64,000 nt of DNA from Hemerocallis citrina. Its lineage: Eukaryota; Streptophyta; Magnoliopsida; Asparagales; Asphodelaceae. The DNA is taken from assembly GCA_017893485.1 (NCBI GenBank), contig CM030362.1:31228089-31292088 (forward strand), read 5' to 3'. Positions 21,150 to 34,880 of the stretch are shown here, in pieces. Position 1 is the first letter of the stretch, and each line of letters begins with the position of its first letter. The notes under the pieces were generated by a model. The model saw only the letters and a program-made list of their open reading frames with translations. It was not told where the DNA came from and did no database searches. The translations under genes and the position numbers were made by a program.

Positions 21150-24121
21150 CCCACCTTTTCCAAGGATATGGAGGGAAAAAAAACTATAGGTGTCATCTTG
21201 CCATCAGATTGCAGGACTTATTTTAAGTAAGACCTTTGTGATTAGCTGCGGTGTATAAACAGGACAGACAAAAGTAAGGTGTTTGCAAGTGTGAAGAAAG
21301 CAAAACAAACATATCATCAACATCACATTGCCTCTTACCTCATCTTATCTGCTTCATCTATTTGCTTCCTGAAATTCCAATCTCCACCATGGCCTCTAAA
21401 ATCCCCAATTTTTTGGATCAGGTAGGTGACTGCAAATCGAGGAAATAGAGTTTTCATGAGAAATAATGCAGTAGAAATCAATAGTCCAATCGCCCCAGAC
21501 TAGGGTTTTCGTCTGAACGGAACTGATCTTTATGATTTGAAACAGAAGCCAAATTAGGGTGTGCCCCCTAAATTATCTAATGGGGTGTAGTTTTTTTAGT
21601 TAAATTTATGCTTAAGTTTGGGTATAATGTCATATTATATGATATTATGATCCTGTCCAGTGTCCTACTTATACAAATTTTGCTGTGTATAATACTGATC
21701 CATGCTTCCTAGTTAACAGTAACATGGTTTGTGATTGGAATGTAAACAGTCAGGAAAGAAGACTCCTTATAAAGTTATCAGTAAATAACTTTCAGTTTTG
21801 GCACATTTCTAGCTAAATTTACATATACCTCCTTCCCTTGCTCAAATCTAGCATCAAATCTCGCACCAACAGAGACAATCCAGTTCCATGTCGAATCTGT
21901 CCCGTCTTCAAACCTGAAATCAAAAGAAGAGTGCTTCAAAATCTGTGTGCAAAACGAAAATTTAGGTTACAAGGATCCTTCACTTCTGGTTAATATCTAC
22001 ACATACCTCCTCCTTCCCAAATCAGATCCGCCCCAAACCTATCCCCCATCACCCTTCTTTTTATCTTCATACCTGAAATCAAATATATATAAAAAAAAAG
22101 GAAGGCAAAAAAGAGGATTTTTCCCTCTAATTTGACGGTGATGAGAAATCGTCCTTCACTTTTAGCCAATTTTGGAACCAACCTTCTCCAAATTTGTTGG
22201 AGATCGGTTTGCTTTACTCTGTTATGTGATTAATTAATAACAGATTCGAGTTTTTCTTTCCAAAAGTCAACAAATTTTTATTTAAAACAAAGGAAGAAAA
22301 GAACTATATAACTCTTGTTTGTAGTGTACAATATCCTATCAATCTAACAGGCAAGTAAGAAATATCGATGAAGTGTCGTTATCAGTAACAAGCAGGTGTT
22401 CGAGAAGTGCTGATGAAGTCGCATTATCAGATACATGTGAGGTAACAAGCAGGTGTTCGAGGAGTGCCGATGAAATGTTATTATCAGATACACGTGAGGT
22501 AACCGAAAGCTACAAATGACACTGATGCGTGGATCTTTTGATGTGGATACACTCTTCTTTCCAATTTCCCATAAGAACAACTTTGGGTGGGCTGTCTTTA
22601 GTCTATGCTCATCAATTTACAAAATTGCTTAAGATTACTTTGACAGATAGGACTTGAAAAATATGTGTAACATATGTAATAGAAATCATAACATGAGCTT
22701 AAAAGAGCATAAAAAATATAAATTGTGATAGTAGAGAGATTAGGTCCATTGTTGCTTAAGATTACTATGACAGATAGGACTTGAAAAATAAATTGTTTAT
22801 TAGGCGCCATTGTCCCAACTAATAAACTCAATTCACTCTCTCTAACTCACTCTCTTATAGTTAACCATAAAACCTACTTTGCTTCGGTTGTTTCTGATAC
22901 ATGCATTTAAAAACATGTTAGAGTTTAATTGTGATTCACAGGGTTATTTGGATGAAACGTTTGACTAATTGCATGCTTCTATAATCGCTAGATTACCATA
23001 ATAAACAATTTGAATGTGTTAATGCTAATGATGCATGAACATGATTTTTGATAGTCATTATGAACTCTCTATTTATACTTTATGTTCTTGTTGCATTTAC
23101 TTCCCTTTCCTTGAGGTTCTGCATACTTCCAATCATATGCAAATTAAGAGGCAGGAGGAAATTTTTCCATATATGCAGTAAGCTACATGGAATTTCAGAG
23201 AAAATAGAACCGAGGATTCACTTAAACAAAATAATGATTAACGAAAAAAGCTAATCCACTGAATAGAATTGAGGATTCCATCCCTCCCTTACTATCATTC
23301 TCTACCTTTGAATTTTGTATCCAATGACTTATAAAAGATATGTTTTTGAGTATATTCTAAGTGGAGGACAATGTATGCAAGATGCAATGTTAATACCTCT
23401 CTACCACCACTAAAACTTACCTATGTTTGTCATAACTCTGTAGCCAAACATATGATCAAAAAAAAAAAACTCTGTAGCCAAACAAGATCTATTGATCAAG
23501 AACAATCAGTTTCCTTTTAAGGCACACCATTGATAGACTTCGATTATGCATGAATACTAATGCTAGTAAGAAAAATAAACACATGCAAGTTTATGAGCAA
23601 GAGACTTACATCAATCCACTTAATAAGATATGCATGGTGAAGCAATCCCTTTCTTCATGCCTACACAATGGAAATTGATCCTCACCATTACCTACAACAG
23701 ATAATCCAAATCAAATAGCAATGAAATAATTATTAACAACCCTAATATTTTCGTTAATTCGTATGGAAAACAAGAAAAATCATGTTTGTACACAAACAAA
23801 AAAGTAAAATCAGTGTGCATGCAGATGCCATCTTACCATCACATTGCAGGACTGATGTTATGTGGCCAATTTGCAGGAACCACCAATCACCTCTGCCACA
23901 AAGTGTCTGAGGCCAATTGCAGCAACGACAATAAGTCCAACCAATTTTGTGATGGGATGTGTATATATATAGGAGAGAGACAGACCCTGGTGCCTGTAAA
24001 TGCGATATGAAAGTAACAGCCCATCAGCAAAATTTCTCTAAGTGAAGTTAAGGAATAGAAAGTAAATAGTAAGTACATTATAGATGCTCAAACTATTTGA
24101 TTAATACTGTAATTGAATCCT
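21150..24121. other. Decayed gene-like duplicate, unit C
   Basis: Segments at 21180-21420 and 23330-23700 resemble 33190-33650 and 33650-33900 respectively. Shared blocks include CTTACCATCACATTGCAGGA-like, CATGCCTACACAAT and GATATGCAT. Splice-like sites read on the minus strand. A short plus-strand start MASKIPNFLDQ with a GTAGGT donor at 21389-21425 is visible but leads nowhere. The LTR at 24127-32286 now separates the two units. A 57-bp two-copy tandem (22385-22498) and a block at 21840-22200 related to 46420-46830 also lie here. Confidence 0.4.
22385..22498. repeat. 57-bp tandem duplication
   Basis: GTAACAAGCAGGTGTTCGAG starts at 22385 and again at 22442, and the units differ at several bases. 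A partial third unit precedes them. Confidence 0.7.
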
Positions 24122-26579
24122 TTCTGTGTAACATCTATTTTTTTTATTCCTTAATTATTTGGTTTAAATTACTTTTAAATATGTTTTTGAGTATATTTAC
24201 CCTTATTAATTGATTTTATTTGTATTAGAATGATTAAATTGATATTTGGGGGTAAACGAGAAAAATTGGAAATATAAGAGTTTTGAGATGAGTTTTTTTT
24301 GGAGACGAATCCGAATTGACCCGAAATTTTTCTGGAGTATTTCTTGGATATAGGGGGTTTAATAAATGATAAATTTTGGAGTTATTAAACTATAGTCTGA
24401 AGTTGAATGTATTTTTCCAAAAATATTGCGATATTCGTATATATATACATTTATATGTATTGATATTGTTCATAACTATTGATTTTGATTATAACTATGC
24501 ATAAAAATGCACTTCTAATTTTATTTTATGTTTGGGATGAATTTAAGTATATTATGGAGTGATTTTTACAAGAAAACCCTAGAAAAGTTAACTAGAAGGG
24601 TATATATATATATATATACCTATGGTCAAATAGGGACTTACATGAAATTTTGCCACTATATTTACTTTTCCATACCCTTTTCCCCTTCCCCATTCTGAAC
24701 CGACCAGACCCTCCCCCTTTCCTCATCCGGCCATGCATGGAGTGCAAAACCCTAGCCAATTTAACTCCCTTTTTGAAGGGAAAAAAATGAGAGTTTAGGT
24801 CAATTTCGAGGCGTTCTATTCATTTTTGGCGTTTATTTGCGAGAATAGTGCTTGGAAGGTGAGAATTAGGGAACTCTATTTTATGTGATTATATGATTTT
24901 GTGTTTTAATTGCTAGAAAATGATACAGTAGGGTAAGTAGGTGATGCCGGTAATTATAGAGAAGAAAGATTGTTAAGAAATTGATTGGTTTGTGAATTAT
25001 AAATTAATTAGTGTGTTGGCTTTAGAATTTGGATAATAAATGGAATAATTGATAAGTAAGAGTTATCGAAATCATTGTGAATTGAGGGGAAACAATTTAG
25101 GATGAGTTTGGTGAAAATTTTATGGAGTTAGAACCCCGTAAGAAACTTGTGAATACGTGTATAACATGTATGCACGCCGGGTGTTCGGTGAAATGCCCGA
25201 GCGAGATTTAGGAGAGAATTTGTTAGATTCAAAGGTGTAATTGAGTTTTAATAATATTGTTTAACCCTAATTTGATAAATTCGGAGAATTGGATGAAAGT
25301 AAGTAGATATTCGGGGATTTCCCTTAAAGGGTTCCTCCGATCGATAAGTGAGTTTTTGTATTGGGACCCGAATTCGAAATCTATCGATGTAGCTCACCTA
25401 CATGTCATTTGTGATGCGTGGGTGAAGACGGCTTCGAATTTGGAGGTTCGTAGGTCAAGTTTTGAGTTTTGAGCTAATCGGTCCTATAATTTTCTATTTA
25501 GGCTGAAAATTTTGAACTTTGATTGGCTACTGGACGGACGTGGGACCTCGTTTACTTGATCCGTCAGACGAGTATGTTGTATCTATGTATATTTTATGTT
25601 GTGGCCAAATTTCGTGGCTTTTTGATATATTTTGTAAAAGTTATGCTAAAAATTGATTTTGAAGGAAAATACGGATTTTTAAGGGCCCGAAAATGAGTTT
25701 TTGTGATATTTGGGTAAATTAACTATTTTAAGTATATAAAACCTATATTATGGATTATTGTGACGTGTTAAAGTATAAAAATTGAATATATTAAGCGGTT
25801 TATATATTTTTTTACCCCGAGCATGTTTCGTGCATGTTTTGGGGTATATAAGCCAATATAGGTGATTTGGTATATATAGAACCTTGTGTATGGGCTAGTA
25901 TGTTATAATTGGACGTTATGAGGTTTAATTAGATGAAATAAGTGATTGTGGCCCTTTCTCTTGGAAACCCGCATATGTGGTGTATGTTTGTGATACATAT
26001 ATATCATGGTAATGAATTGTGATGTGATAATTGATGAAATTAGTCAGTGGATATATGTTTATATTATAATTATGTTCGAATTGAATTAATGGGCAATAAT
26101 ATACTATTATGTGATGAATAATACATTTTGATACAATTACGATCAGGAATAACATGATTTAATTCTTTTATTCATGAGATACCTTGGCGTATGCCTATAT
26201 AGGATATAATGAGGTAATAAATAACATGGTATTCATAACGTGTGATGTTGAGGTAAAATAAATAGCTTGGTGCATTCATGTTATACAAAAAAAATGACAT
26301 GGCGGTGTTATATAATTAAATGACAAAGCGTATGCATATAGGTGGTATGATGATATGATAATTAATATCGTGGACACGAGATATGCATTAAAATGGTAAG
26401 GTAAAATATAAGATGGCATGTGCTAATAAAATGAGATAATAATTCTCGTGGTTAAAGTCAAAGACATGACAAGTATTGGAAATGAAATATGAGATGTTAT
26501 GTGGTGATACTATGAGATGAAAAGATGAAATGATTAATGTTAATAACAAATACAATTTGTTGACCAGTACCTACAGCAA

Positions 26580-26873
26580 TCTTGGGGGTTTGGGCTAGAC
26601 CTTCTAATACCCAAGCTATCGGCTTGGGGTGCGGTGTATGCGTAAGACCCTTGGTGGGCAGTGATGCATAAGATCCTTGGTGGGCAGCGATTTGTGTTTG
26701 ACAGAGCTATCGGCTCTAGTCTTGTTAGAGGCGTAAGACCCTTGGTGGGCAGCCATGTGTAAGACCCTTGGTGGGCAGCGATGCGTAAGACCCTGGTGGG
26801 CAGCGATTTGTGTTTGACAGAGCTATCGGCTCTAGTCTTGTTAGAGGCGTAAGACCCTTGGTGGGCAGCCATG
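26580..26873. repeat. GTAAGACCCTTGGTGGGCAG modules inside the LTR
   Basis: A 20-22 bp module occurs about seven times here and again right of the nested element (30096-30200). A higher-order unit of about 116 bp with GAGCTATCGGCTCTAG is itself duplicated. Related ACCCAAGCTATCGGCTTGGG palindromes sit at 30720-30830, and a 90-bp block with GGAACTACCTGCC recurs at 30550 and 31140. Confidence 0.8.
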
Positions 26874-27020
26874 TGTAATGTAGCGCCCCGAGTTCCACAC
26901 TGGAAGCTCGTGACACTTACCCAGAATCTTTACTTCAATGAGTACACAACACAGAGAATTACAGGAAATTAGAAACTTACATTGCACAAGGAACTATATC
27001 CTACACTTGGATACTTTCCG

Positions 27021-27190
27021 CAGCTCGAGTCCCCTGCTCCATGATCAGCAATCCTGCAATTAGCAAACTGTGGACACGTCAGTTGAATACAACTGACGCA
27101 ATGCGCAGCTCGAGTCCCCTGCTCCATGATCAGCAATCCTGCAATTAGCAAACTGTGGGCACGTCAGTTGAATACAACTGACGCAATGCG
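27021..27190. repeat. 85-bp tandem duplication
   Basis: Units 27021-27105 and 27106-27190 differ at a single visible position, so the duplication is recent relative to the LTR. The four related GATCNTGGTCCTTCTCCACT blocks at 27525-27690 are a further local repeat. Confidence 0.85.
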
Positions 27191-28989
27191 GCTGAAACCC
27201 GAATTCTCCAAAATCCTCAACAATCAATATTTGAAGCAGAAGAAAAGAAACGTGAAAGACATACAAACATAAATGTCGGTGTATGTCATGATCTAGATTC
27301 TAATGCACAACTCATATGCACACTATGCTCTTAATCTAATGCAAACTTGATTTGGAAACGTATGCATCCCATACTACATAGTCCCCAAATCGAGTTCTTA
27401 TTCTCCAGATGATAGGGCTCAATCCCTCGCCATGCATCCTACACTTGTACTCTTTCCTGTTTCTGACATTCATCTAGTGACTGGTAGAGTCTGCAGCACA
27501 TGCAGTCCATTTCCGCTACTGCAGTCGGATCGTGGTCCTTCTCCACTCTGAACGACAGTGATCACCCTGTTCGTTCAGATCATGGTCCTTCTCCACTCCG
27601 ACAGGATCGTGGTCACTCTCCACTCCCGGTCAGACCGGTGATCATCAGCTCTGCCGGAATCATGGTCCTTCTCCACTCCTGCCCCTACCAAAGTTATCAT
27701 GAACATAAGGCGAATCGATAGGGCCACCCCTACTCCGCCCAGAGACTTAGAGTTGCACTCTTGCTCCTTGTTCGTATTGATAACCCAGAACATAGACAGA
27801 AACTTAAGAGTCCATCTCCTAAGTTCCGACAGGACTTGTGACTTACGTCTGCATCCCGTTCTTATCACTAAATCCCAGAAATTAACAGTCGAGACGCTGT
27901 CGCACGTGTCCCAGACGAGACGCCGCACGTGTCCCCTTGACAGGTGAGTACACGCCCAACTAGTGTCTGTCCTTACCAATCATGAGTCACACTACTTAGG
28001 GCTAACATCTTTACTCAATTTAGGTCAAATCTTATCCGCTTAATTCCTTCATTAATCACCACTTGGTTTTTAGGTGAAATTATCAGTACTCAAGGTCTCA
28101 TTGATCACATTTACAATAAAATATCACTATAGTCTTATTCTCAATTATTGACCCAACTTGGCCCTTATCCGGCCCATAGAAAACAATTACACTGCTCTAT
28201 ACTAACTTCACAAGTTAATCACATTCTTGATTCAACCGTCCTTCCACCTACTAATCTCGAACTTGCATTTTCGTTATTAAGACTAGGTGCTTACTAACTC
28301 CTTCAATTTGCGTACTAGCATAACAAGATCAAGTCTATATTTCCAACTCCCTAACTTCTCACTAACAAGACGTTCTAGCATATTTACTTTACTAATTTAC
28401 TACCAAACTAATCCATTTAACTTACTAAATTACTAACATTACAACTAAGCTTACTAACATTATAATTAAGCTTACTAACTCATTAATGGCTTACTACTAC
28501 AATGTTAGTAGCTTACTAACACAAAACTAGTAGTTTGCTAACAATGTAAAACTTACTAACAAGATGCTAACTTGCTAATAAAAAGGACTTTAAACATTCA
28601 AGCATGACAAATTTAATTAAACAATTCATTAATTAGACAATTACCGCACAAGACATCACAAAATCACATCTTTATGTTTAATAATAATCAATGCAATCCA
28701 TCATGCACAGGACATGGTTTTTATTCATGATCTTGTATAAAAGATTCATCTTTCACACTTATACTATCATTCTTAACACAAAGATTGAAGCTTTATTTAT
28801 CCACTAGTATATTTATGCATATAAAATTCACATAAGTAAACACTCACTACAATTTCTAGCAAGCATCAATCATTCATTCCATATATGAAGAAAAATACTA
28901 ATAATAGTAACACGAGGTATGAAGAATACCCACTTTGATTGTTTGCAAGCTTCAAGTTGCTATCTTCTCCTCCTTACTCCTTGATTCTT

Positions 28990-29610
28990 CCTGGACTTCT
29001 TGCTCCAATAATAGTAGTAGTAGTAAAGTAGTAGAAGTAGTGCAGTAGCAGTAGTAGGTAGTAATAGTTGTTTGTTAAGCAGGAAAAACAGTAGTAGAGA
29101 GCAGTAGGCAGCAGTAGAATAATCAGCAGTAGTAGTAGGTAGTAAGAGTAGTAGTAAAAATCAGTAAGAGTAGTAGTAGTCAGCAAGAGTAATAGTAGTA
29201 GTAGTGCAGTAGTAGTACTGCAGTAGTAACAGTAGCAAAAATCAGCAATGGCAGCAGTACAAATCAGCAGTAGTGGTAGTAGAAGTAGTAGTAGTTGAAG
29301 AAGTAGTAGGTAGTAGTAGTTGTTGAAGAAGTAGTCGGTAGTAGTAGTTGTTGGAAGTAGTAAGGCAGCCGCAATAGTGGTAGATAGTAGTAATAGTAGC
29401 AGTAGATAGTAGTAGTACTGCAGTAGCAAACAACAATAATAGTAGAAAACAGTGGCAGCAGTAGTAGTAGTTAGTAATAAGTAGCAGTTATAGCAGTAAG
29501 TAGTAGTATATATAGAGAACTGCACTAGCAAACAACAATAATAGTAGAAAACAGTGGCAGCAGTAGTAGTAGTTAGTAATAAGTAGTAGTAATAGCAGTA
29601 AGTAGTAGTA
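28990..29610. repeat. (AGT)n-rich microsatellite block with a ~105-bp duplication
   Basis: More than 600 bp consist mainly of AGTAGT and AGCAGT triplets. An embedded unit of about 105 bp containing CAAACAACAATAATAG occurs twice (about 29425 and 29528). The long Tyr/Leu-rich minus-strand ORFs (28974-29531 and others) are products of the triplet repeat and not genes. Confidence 0.85.
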
Positions 29611-32291
29611 TATATAGATAAAAGAGGGGGGGGGGGGAAGGTGCTGCAGTTGCTGTTGTCGGCTATAAAGGGAGAAAAGAGAGAGAGAGAAGTGTAGGAG
29701 TAGTAAGTAGTAGTAATAGTAAGATAGTATAGTACTTAACACATATATATAGAAAAGAGGGGGACAAAGCTGATGTTGCTGCCGGCCAGTAAAGAGAGAA
29801 AAGAAAGGTGTGGGTGTGTGTGGAGGTTTCTAGGGGGCTTAGGTGTTCCCACCTTTTTACATATACCCCCCTTAGGGTTAAGTAAATGCACTTAACCCCC
29901 AATTGTTGGGTTGGGCTTTTTCTTTCTTTCTCTCTTTTTTTTTGTAAACAATGTTTGGGCTTTAAGGCTAAAAAAAGTTATTGTAATACTAATAGTATAC
30001 GATAATACTAATAGTATAGGATAATAACTATGTATGATAAAGATAACAATAACATGTACATGTATATTCATTGTAAGAAATTTAGGGGTATTACACGTAA
30101 GACCCTTGGTGGGCAGCATTTTGTGGTTCCCTCGCTAGTTCGGCTAGGAGGAAGACGTAGCCTCGGACGCATAAGACTCTTGGTGGGCAGCATTCCGCGT
30201 GTTTATTGGGCTGCCGGCTTTCAGTATATTGGGATACTGTGGCTCACTGGTCGACAAACTAATAAAATAAATAAGCGGAAATAAGAATGTGAAAGTAAAG
30301 AAAGTGGAATGTAAAAGTATAGAAAGTGAAAAGTGAATTGTGAATGTGAAAGAAAGTGGTTATGAACGAAATAGAGTATGAAGGAATACGAGTGATGAGT
30401 TTGTATATGGAAATAAATGATAAATGAAGTATGTGGTTAAATTAAAATGAAAAAGTAAAAGAAGTATGTGTTATTGTGAATAGCATGAAGTAATTATACT
30501 ACAAGAATAATTATTAAAGTGAAATATGGTACGATATGAGTTGATGCACCTTGGAATTGTGTCGAGGAACTACCTGCCCGCTATTTCCGTGGGAATGGTG
30601 GGAACTACCTGCCTTGGCATAATTCGTAGGGTGAGCTGGTAAGTGGTTAATATAATATCAATCATGTGTAATGGAAACGAAGAATAAAGTAAAGTGAAGA
30701 TGAAAAGTAATTGAAGTAAATTAATAACCAAGCTATCGGCTTGGGATGTGATGTGATATTACCCAAGTTCGGCTTGGGGTGCGGTGATTATTACCCAAGC
30801 TATCGGCTTTGGGGTGTGATATGTTATTGCCCAAACTATGTTTGGGATATGGAGTATATTGTGATGAGAATGAAAGTGAAGTTAATGACGACTTGTGTTA
30901 AGTGAAAATGATAATAAGATATATTACTTATAAGAACGAGAAATGACTAAAGTGTTATAACAGGAGGAGAATGAGTTATAAAACATGCTTTTGATGCAAT
31001 AAGATTGAGCATTCAAGTAAGTGATATGCCAATGATGTGATGAAATGCAAGTAAATGGTAATGTGCAATGAGATGTTAGGTATGACATGAATGAATGTGG
31101 TAGTACGAGAATGAAAGCATATGTTTATGATGTGATACCTTGGAAGTGTGTCGGGGAACTACTCGCCCGCTATTTCTGTGGAAATGGTGGGAACTACCTG
31201 CCTTGGCACAACTCCCAGGGTGAGTGAGGGAGTTGTTGATATGATGCAAGTAAATGAAGTGCATGGCTAAATAAAGATGAAGAAAATATATAAGAGCATC
31301 CTGTGATTATTTATATAAATAAAGAAATGCTGATGTGACGATAATTGTGGAAAGATGAATTCAAATCGAAAAGTAATGGATTGTATGTGAATCAGTATTA
31401 TGCAAATGTAAAATAAGGATATATATAAGAGGTTAGTGTGAAGCATATAGTGAAATGTGTGAGGTTATGGATAATTATATAGTTGGATGCAGATTTGAAG
31501 AGTATTTTGATATAAAATCGTATTGGTGATGTTTTTATGTTCATATTTCAAGTTGTATCTTCTTATCTTGATGTTTGTAAGTTTAATTTATTTTCTTTAT
31601 ACAATTTAATGATTTATTAGATTAATAATTATACTCACACCAGAAATGACTAATCCCTATTGTTTTCTGGGGGTTAGGGGGGTCCTTCCTTGAGGGTGGA
31701 CAAACCTAACTCTCCTGCAGATTTGCTAGCAGCCAGTGAGGTAGATATAGAATTAGATATTACATTTGTTGGGATGATAGATTATTTATGTATTTTAGCA
31801 TATGAATAAATGTAGGCAGTTAATGTATTATTTTGTAATAAAGTAAAAATATATAGATATAGTGCTGTGACGAGGTAAGAAAACCCGTACCCATCTTGTT
31901 GTGGAGTACTGGATTCTGTGTTTGGTTTTTGGAAAGTATTCTACAATTTTTCAATTACTTATATAAGTTTTAAAAGGAAATTTATGGTTTTTGAATTATA
32001 ATTGATATTTTGTTGTGAGTTAGGCCCCCAGTGCATATTATTTATATTGTCTGTGTGTGCTCATTTTGGCCTGGGGAGCCCATGATTATAATGCCTTTGT
32101 TGTCAGCTACAGAATTTAGAGCAGAATTCTGTAAGTTTTTTATGTTTCGGGGCAGAAATTTCAGGGGAGACTGCCAAAATTTTATTTGAAATATACCTAT
32201 CTTAGTTTATGTTTAAAGTGATATAGAAATTGAAAGAAATGAATTTAGAGGTTTAGTTTTAAATTAAAAAAAATTGGGGTGTTACATTCTG

Positions 32292-34880
32292 CATGATAAA
32301 GATTGGTCCTATAATAGGTTTAGTTTCTTTTCCCATAGTTATGAACAAATATTTTATTTGGGCAAAGGATGAGCAGAGCAACACCACTCTTGCATGTAGT
32401 GTACGAATTCCCATTAATATAAGAGAAGCACGTAAGAAATATTAGACATGTAATTGAGGACTAGAGTGCCCTCCAAGAAGGGTCGTTGACTGACCAATGA
32501 CACCAAAGATTTCTCAACCTCAATTCCATCATTATTGTCTCTCATTGAATTCTGTGAATTAAATCAGGCATTGGGGAAACAAGTAAAGACCATTTAAGAT
32601 AGAAAACATGAGATGTTGAATTAGACATAGTATCCATGCTTATTTCCTCCCCTCCCAGATACTAATGAACAAAGTGATGTCTTGATGAGCTAAGGACGGC
32701 AGATGCTAATGAGTAATGAGTTCAATGTATGTGTTATGTTGTATCCTAATCTACCAATATAGGTCACTATTGGCCTCATGGAATCCCTACAAAATGGTAG
32801 TAGGGGTATTCTATTTCAGGAAGACAGCTAGATGAACATGTTTAACAGCCGAATATCTATCTAAGACTTATGTTTCCCGAGGGTAACAAGTGTGTCAATA
32901 ACATTATAAACCTCCGTACAGAGGCTAAAAGAGACACCAGATTAAATAAGAGACTGCAAGTATTCTGTCTTACATATGCTCTGCTTGATGCAGATTCCAG
33001 AGGGTTTATATTCGTCAAGGTAATGTGTGTATATTTTTACATTCTATCAAAAAAATAAATTTGCAACATAGACTGAAGTAACCGCAATATGTGCCAAGTG
33101 GAACACATGGATAATGTAGACTAAGAGACATGAAAAGAGCAGGCAAAGTAAATAAAAAGAAAAGAAAGTACACATTAAGAAAAAAAAATGCAGATGCTAA
33201 CCTTACCATCCACATTGAAGGACTAACAAAGCTGATCTTCAAGCTACCTACATTTGCAATTCCAGGGACCATATGAGAACTACCTGCAACATTTGCAATT
33301 AACTGAGCATAAACAGAACAAACACAAAGTCAGGTGCTTGTAAGCATGTTAAGAAAGTATAAGAAATAAACACTCACATTTCCTCACTTTTCACCATCTT
33401 TCCCAACTTCTGATTCCTTGCTTTATCTCTCTACCTTCGGAAATCCCAATTGTGATTAGCTGTTGAGTGTAATAAACAAACTAGAAACGATAGCTAGTTG
33501 TCCATAAGCGTGTGAAGAAAATAAAACAAACTTAGCAATAAAGAAATACTTACATTAACTCTATCTTTCTGCTCATCTCCATCTTACCTTCACTTCTTTC
33601 TGCTTCATCTCTCCTTGCCCTACGAAAACCCAATTTCTAACATTGCCAGTACTGGGGCGTCCAACAAGAAAATAAATTATATGATTAAGTATATTTTATG
33701 TGGAGCCAAATGCATGCATTCTTTAGCCAAACAACATATTAAACAATTGGTTTCCTTGGCCAGACCGTCGAGACTATGACTATGCATGAATGCTAATGCT
33801 AGTAACAAAAAGTCAACATATGCCAAAGGGACTTATACATTAATCCTTTTAATACGATATGCATTGTGGAACAGTCCCTTTCTGCATGCCTACACAATCA
33901 CAACTGATTGATCTCAGTTTGCGTATAGTGAACCAAGTGCTCCCAGTGTATGCGAAGAGAGTGAAGAGATTGAGAAGAAGTATAGTGTGAGAATAGTGGG
34001 GTTGTAACACTAACAGAGCACGTGAATGTACTTTGAGTGGCTGTATAAAATTGTTAGTGTTGAGTGATTCTTTTTTCTCTTGTATTAAATTTGACACAAG
34101 TCCTCTCTATAAAAGTATATTTGCAATCAAGCCCCTTCCTATTTTACTCTTAGTGCTATCACGCTTGGCATGGACCCAGTGATAGACTCGAGAGATGTTT
34201 TTTAAGACGGGCAAAATTACAAGTAATTTTCTAATTTCTAGCGGACACAAAAAGCAATTAAGGAGAAGCAAATTCTTTTAAAACTTGCATGTATTTTATT
34301 ATGAATGCTTTCAATTTCAAGGAGAAAAATTAACTTGATTGTTAGTCTTTTGTTGTAGTCTATCCCTGCAAGTAAAAAAAATAAAATCAAATATAGTACT
34401 GGGTATATAGTAGTCATTCATGCTTGTGCCTTTTTGGTTCGGAGAAAAGATTGGAACAATTTATACTTAACTAATCAAGATTAACGAAATTAGGGTGGGC
34501 AAATTGGGGTACTTAACTGAAATTGCTAAACCTAACAATACTAGTAGGGCAATTTTCAAAATGTTAAGGTGGCCTGATGTGATCTCACTCTTACAGGCAT
34601 TGGCATTTTGTCGAACACCTACAGCACACTGGATACTGGCCAATGCATTGCTGGCCACCTCGTTAGCATTGAAGGCTGAGCATGAAAAGACATGATTATA
34701 CCTTCCTTTAAATAGGTTCCACATCAGATTAGCTCCCACATCAAACATATCTAGTTTCCATTTCTTATTCCCAACCAGTAAATAACCACATGAGCTACAA
34801 TACTAACTACTTCAAAGTAGTGCAATTATTTAGTCTGCTTAACAATAAAAGATACTCGGTCATCAGAACTATAGACACAT
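32292..34880. other. Decayed gene-like duplicate, unit D
   Basis: This is the partner of 21.15-24.12 kb across the big LTR. It holds two further copies of the block with TTCATCTCTC and ATCCCAATT at about 33380-33470 and 33560-33650. No exon with recognisable homology was found. The ORFs at 33015-33272 and 34467-34748 on the minus strand are unassigned. Confidence 0.35.

Larger units (their letters stand above)
26879..30095 (-). mobile_element. Second gypsy-type solo LTR (3217 bp), nested, opposite strand
   Basis: On the minus strand it begins TGTAATACCCCTAAAT and ends CTCGGGGCGCTACA. The flanks TGTAA (26874-26878) and CGTAA (30096-30100) are a 5-bp duplication with one mismatch, a CpG-to-TpG change. 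It interrupts the repeated GTAAGACCC module of the host LTR, confirming the insertion point. No internal coding region is present. The minus orientation is inferred from the TGTAATACCCC start and a TATATATA signal near 29745. Confidence 0.82.
24127..32286 (+). mobile_element. Large gypsy-type solo LTR (about 4.9 kb) with nested insertion
   Basis: The unit starts TGTAACATC and ends GGGGTGTTACA, flanked by an exact 5-bp duplication, TTCTG, at 24122-24126 and 32287-32291. No gag, protease, RT or integrase is present. After removing the nested element at 26879-30095 about 4.94 kb remain. Length and end sequences fit LTRs of the Tekay/Del chromovirus lineage, which are unusually long, but without internal sequence this is inference. 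A TATATA stretch at 24601-24618 may be the promoter. Internal tandem modules occur at 26640-26870 and 30545-31230. Confidence 0.82.

Noticed and set aside
21389..21425. First exon of a plus-strand gene starting MASKIPNFLDQ
   Set aside because: Good start context and donor, but no downstream exon could be found and the same block elsewhere lacks the ATG.
28974..29742. Long Tyr/Leu-rich ORFs on the minus strand
   Set aside because: They are the translation of the AGT triplet repeat and have no other sequence character.
33849..34180. Possible Copia LTR end with leader-like sequence
   Set aside because: No terminal repeats, primer site or target duplication could be matched.
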